Made by a program: the position numbers and the translations under genes
Part shown: positions 28,730 through 31,983 of the stretch, in pieces
Layout: every line of letters begins with the position of its first letter
Position numbering within the stretch: position 1 is the stretch's first letter
Assembly (NCBI RefSeq): GCF_000972705.2
Contig: NZ_LATL02000218.1
Span: 1-31,983 of the forward strand
Direction of reading: 5' to 3'
Length of the DNA: 31,983 bases
From: Limnoraphis robusta CS-951
Lineage (GTDB): Bacteria > Cyanobacteriota > Cyanobacteriia > Cyanobacteriales > Microcoleaceae
The notes under the pieces: model-generated
Seen by the model: the letters and a program-made list of their open reading frames with translations, nothing else
Database searches by the model: none
Told to the model about the DNA's origin: nothing

Positions 28730-31700
28730 TTAATTTGTTTTTTTGAGTTTTGTTATAAATTTATCAAGTTGTTTTTGATTGATACGGGCGGAGGAAAAGT
28801 CTGATGGTGTATAAGCCTCGGCTTCTGGAGTGGAAGCATAAGTAATTAAAGCTTTTATTGCAGTAATAAAATGATTAGCCCAATATTCAATAGTTTCTCG
28901 TTTATGAATATTTTGACTATATATCCAATTCAATTGCAGTTTATTTGGACTCACAAACCCATTGATTTCTAACAGATAACGCCGAATTTGATCGGGAGAA
29001 CGGTTGAACTGACTTGACTCTGATATATTTAATGTAAAAAATTCGGATTGTACCGGATTAATTTGACCGAGATAGTTAAAAATAACAGAAGCTTGAGGAG
29101 CCGCTTTTAATTTAGAACGCACACTTTTATTTTGGCTGAGATATCGGAGAATTCCATAATTCATACCATGATTAGGAATACGATTAAGTTGTTCTTTTAT
29201 ACACTTAAGAGCCTCTCCGGTATTGTGAATTGTTCCTAACTCTAGCACGACTGGAAAAATGGCACTAAACCAACCGACTGTGCGTGATATATTGATGTTT
29301 TCAAATAATTGTTCTTCTCTTCCGTGTCCTTCTAAGTCAATTAAAAGCGAGCGTAAACCTGTCCACTGAGCAAAGCTTTGAACGATGGCTGTTAACAAGA
29401 TATCATTAATTTTTGTCTTGAATCTTTTAGGGATTTCTTCTAAAACTAGCTGAGTTTCATTGATATCTAAACTTAAGCAGATTTTAGCTGTTGAACCGAC
29501 TGTATTGGCTGAATTTTCTACAGGAAAATCAACAGGTATTGAATTAATTGATTTCTGGGACTGAGCTAACCAGTAGTTTAATTCAGAGGTCACTTTTTCA
29601 GATTCACTATAAGAAATAAAGCCAGTTGACCAATCTTGATAAGAGCTTGTTTTAGCGGGGAGTTTTATTTTTTCTTGGTGGCTCAGTTGTTTGTAAGCTA
29701 GTGCAAAATCTTCAAGAATAATTCGCCAAGATACTCCATCAACAGCAAGGTGATGAATTATGAAGAGCAAACGATAAAGTTGATTATTTCCAAGTTTAAA
29801 CAAAGCAGCTTGAACAAGTTTAGAGGAAATATTTAAGCTTTTTTGTAAACACTCTAAAGCTGTTTCATAGGCTTCTATTTTTTGATTTTCTGTTAATCCT
29901 GATAAATCAATGTAGCTGGCGTGAATAGTTTCTTCAGGATATGAATAAAACTGTTTGTAGCCTGTATTCTCCTGTTTAAATCTCAATCGTAAACTATCAT
30001 GCTGTCTGAGCAGTTGCTGAATAGATTCTTCAATATATTGAAAGTTAATATCCGGTGAAACTTCCAAAACAACAGACTGGTTATAGTGATGCGGATGTAA
30101 AAGTTTTTGTTCAAAAAACCAATGCTGAATGGGTGTCAAAGGAACGAAACCTGCTGCTAAACCCTGTTCAGTTTTTAGCGGTTGATTTGAGGTTGCAATA
30201 GCCGCTAATTCAGCAATTGTTTGATACTGAAATATCTGTCTAGGTGTTAGTTTTAAGCCGACTTGAGTTGCTTTAGATATAATTGAAATGCTTTGGATAG
30301 AATCCCCTCCCAATTCAAAGAAGTTATCATAAATTCCAATGTTTTCTTTTCCTAAAACCTCTCTCCAAATTTCCGTTAATATTTTCTCGTTAGAGGTACT
30401 CGGAGCCACAGAAGAAGATGTTTTTATCACTTCCTCTACTTTAGGTAAAGCTTTAAGGTCTACTTTACCATTTGGAGTTAGTGGAAAGGCAGATAGGACA
30501 ATAAAAGCATTTGGAATCATATAATGGGGAAGTTTAGTTTTGAGAAAATGATGCAGTTTATTTTGTATCTCTAAGCCAGAATCTTGAATTTCAGAGTGAA
30601 GTATGATGTGAGCAACTAAGCGCTGATGATTTGAATTTTCTTGAACTGTAACTCTTGCTTCTTGAACTTCTGGATGTTGAGTTAATACTGCTTCTATCTC
30701 GCCCAATTCGATGCGAAAACCTCTAATTTTTATTTGATGATCTAGGCGTCCTAAATATTCTATATTACCATCGGTGAGATATCGTGCTAAATCTCCAGTT
30801 TTATAGAGACGGTCTTGAGTTTTATTTGTATTAAAAGGATTAGGAATAAATTTTTCCGCTGTTAAGTGTGGTCGATTTAAGTAACCTCTAGCTACACCTA
30901 AACCTCCTATATAGAGTTCACCGGGGACACCAATTGGAACAGGTTGTAAATATCGATCTAAGATATAAATTTGAGTGTTTGCAATCGGACGACCAATGGA
31001 TACTGAACCTGAAAGAGAAGCTTGAGTTTGCACCTGATAAACACAACATCCAACGACTGTTTCTGTCGGCCCGTATTCATTAATTAATCGGGTTTTTGGA
31101 CTGTATTTACGCCAGAAAGAAAGGCTCTCAGCGATCAAAGCATCTCCACCGATAATCAATGAATTTATTGGACTTACTTTTGATTGCTTAGACAGAAGTT
31201 TGCTTAATATTCCTAAATGAGCGGGAGTGATTTTAACTAAGCTGAATTGAGTCTCTGAACTCAAAGCTTCGCTTAAACCTTCTATTTCTTGATTTTCTGG
31301 CAATATAAAAACTGTTTTTCCCACTAATAAAGGACAGAATAAACTGGTAATTGTGGCATCAAATCCGATTGAAGAATGTAGGGGAGAACCCTCTCCCTTA
31401 ACGAAATCATATTCTTGAATTGCCCAGTTTAAATAATTAATAAGCCCTTGATGGGTTAACAGCGTTCCTTTGGGTTTTCCCGTTGAACCCGAGGTGTAAA
31501 TAACATAGGCTAAATTGTGTATGGTTACTGAATTTTTAGGATTATAATCAATTTCAAAATCAATAATATTCCTGTTTTCTCTAATATTTGAAATTGCAGT
31601 TGATGGGATATGCTTTGCTATCTGTGAATTTAACTTTTCAGTGGTTAATACCATAGCAACTTGTGCATCAGAGAGCATAAAGCCTAACCGCTCTGAAGGA

Positions 31701-31983
31701 TAGTTAAGATCGAGTGGAACATAGGCACCACCCGCTTTGAGAACTGCCAAAATCGCAACCACTAACTCGGGTGAACGTGGGATACATATTCCGACTAAAA
31801 CTTCGGGCTTAACTCCTTTTTTTTGAAGATAATGTGCAAGTTTATTCACTTTTCTATTAAGTTCTTTATAAGTTAAAGTTGTTTCATTTTTAAAATTTTT
31901 GTCAAAATAAAAACGAATAGCAACCGCATCAGGCTGTTGTTGAACTTTGTTTTCAAATACATGATGAACACAGTTATTAATAT
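28730..31983 (-). CDS. NRPS, A(Asn-like)-PCP-E, N-terminally cut by window edge
   Basis: The frame is open to the right edge (first full codon 31981), so only the C-terminal 1083 residues are visible. It begins in the C-A linker / A-domain N-terminus (VFENKVQQQPDAVAI). A: D codon at 31360 in FDATITSLF; code D-A-T-K-I-G-E-V-G, close to the asparagine code DLTKLGEVG. A10 is PNGKVDLKALP. PCP Ser codon at 30301 (ELGGDSI, the GGDS form paired with E). E domain about 30160-28830 with HHLAVDGVSW (first His codon at 29755) and NYLGQ. The C-terminus carries YTPSDFS, a COM donor element for the following protein, whose C domain is DCL-like. Role: load Asn and present D-Asn to the next subunit. A GTG at 31849 is an internal Val, not the start: upstream codons continue the A domain. 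The missing part probably includes a C or loading domain. Confidence 0.93.
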   Translation of the reverse strand, partial: INNCVHHVFENKVQQQPDAVAIRFYFDKNFKNETTLTYKELNRKVNKLAHYLQKKGVKPEVLVGICIPRSPELVVAILAVLKAGGAYVPLDLNYPSERLGFMLSDAQVAMVLTTEKLNSQIAKHIPSTAISNIRENRNIIDFEIDYNPKNSVTIHNLAYVIYTSGSTGKPKGTLLTHQGLINYLNWAIQEYDFVKGEGSPLHSSIGFDATITSLFCPLLVGKTVFILPENQEIEGLSEALSSETQFSLVKITPAHLGILSKLLSKQSKVSPINSLIIGGDALIAESLSFWRKYSPKTRLINEYGPTETVVGCCVYQVQTQASLSGSVSIGRPIANTQIYILDRYLQPVPIGVPGELYIGGLGVARGYLNRPHLTAEKFIPNPFNTNKTQDRLYKTGDLARYLTDGNIEYLGRLDHQIKIRGFRIELGEIEAVLTQHPEVQEARVTVQENSNHQRLVAHIILHSEIQDSGLEIQNKLHHFLKTKLPHYMIPNAFIVLSAFPLTPNGKVDLKALPKVEEVIKTSSSVAPSTSNEKILTEIWREVLGKENIGIYDNFFELGGDSIQSISIISKATQVGLKLTPRQIFQYQTIAELAAIATSNQPLKTEQGLAAGFVPLTPIQHWFFEQKLLHPHHYNQSVVLEVSPDINFQYIEESIQQLLRQHDSLRLRFKQENTGYKQFYSYPEETIHASYIDLSGLTENQKIEAYETALECLQKSLNISSKLVQAALFKLGNNQLYRLLFIIHHLAVDGVSWRIILEDFALAYKQLSHQEKIKLPAKTSSYQDWSTGFISYSESEKVTSELNYWLAQSQKSINSIPVDFPVENSANTVGSTAKICLSLDINETQLVLEEIPKRFKTKINDILLTAIVQSFAQWTGLRSLLIDLEGHGREEQLFENINISRTVGWFSAIFPVVLELGTIHNTGEALKCIKEQLNRIPNHGMNYGILRYLSQNKSVRSKLKAAPQASVIFNYLGQINPVQSEFFTLNISESSQFNRSPDQIRRYLLEINGFVSPNKLQLNWIYSQNIHKRETIEYWANHFITAIKALITYASTPEAEAYTPSDFSSARINQKQLDKFITKLKKTN

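Noticed and set aside
31847..31849. GTG as the start of the right-edge NRPS gene
   Set aside because: In-frame codons upstream to the window edge encode the normal A-domain N-terminus (VFENKVQQQPDAVAI), so this is an internal Val and the gene is cut by the edge.

Overview
The window is a single block of nonribosomal peptide synthetase / polyketide synthase (NRPS/PKS) genes. All six genes lie on the minus strand and are transcribed from right to left. The AT-rich DNA, the Gln-rich proteins, four copies of the cyanobacterial palindrome GCGATCGC (HIP1) and the style of the NRPS/PKS domains point to a cyanobacterium, possibly a bloom-forming Microcystis/Planktothrix-like or related filamentous form. 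The genus is a guess. Both edges cut through a gene, so the start and end of the pathway are not visible.

Layout in order of transcription: (1) 31983-28730, partial, A(Asn-like)-PCP-E; (2) 28682-20892, C-A(Gly)-PCP-C-A(Val-like)-PCP-E; (3) 20839-17582, C-A(Gly)-PCP; (4) 17534-12978, PKS module KS-AT(malonyl)-KR-ACP; (5) 12959-5640, C-A(Ala-like)-PCP-Cy-A(Cys)/Ox-PCP; (6) 5640-1, partial, C-A(Gly)-PCP-C-A(Ala-like, cut). Genes are separated by 18-52 bases, and the last pair overlaps as TAATG with a strong ribosome-binding site. This is best read as one operon whose promoter lies beyond the right edge. No stretch over 300 bases lacks a gene. No RNA gene, mobile element, CRISPR array, terminator, thioesterase, transporter or regulator was seen.

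The genes appear collinear with assembly. Each E-ending protein is followed by one whose first C domain has the hallmarks of a D-accepting (DCL) domain, and E C-termini carry the TPSDFS donor motif of COM docking domains. Reading adenylation codes from the sequence gives: ...-D-Asn-Gly-D-Val-Gly-[C2 from malonate]-Ala-thiazole(Cys)-Gly-Ala-.... The KR of the PKS module has a disturbed nucleotide-binding loop and a Lys-to-Gln change at a catalytic position, so the inserted C2 unit may keep its beta-keto group. I do not recognise this sequence of building blocks as a known cyanobacterial peptide.

The cluster also shows mosaic evolution. The Gly adenylation domains of genes 3 and 6 are almost identical at DNA level although their flanking C and PCP domains differ, which suggests recent exchange or gene conversion of an A-domain-sized segment.
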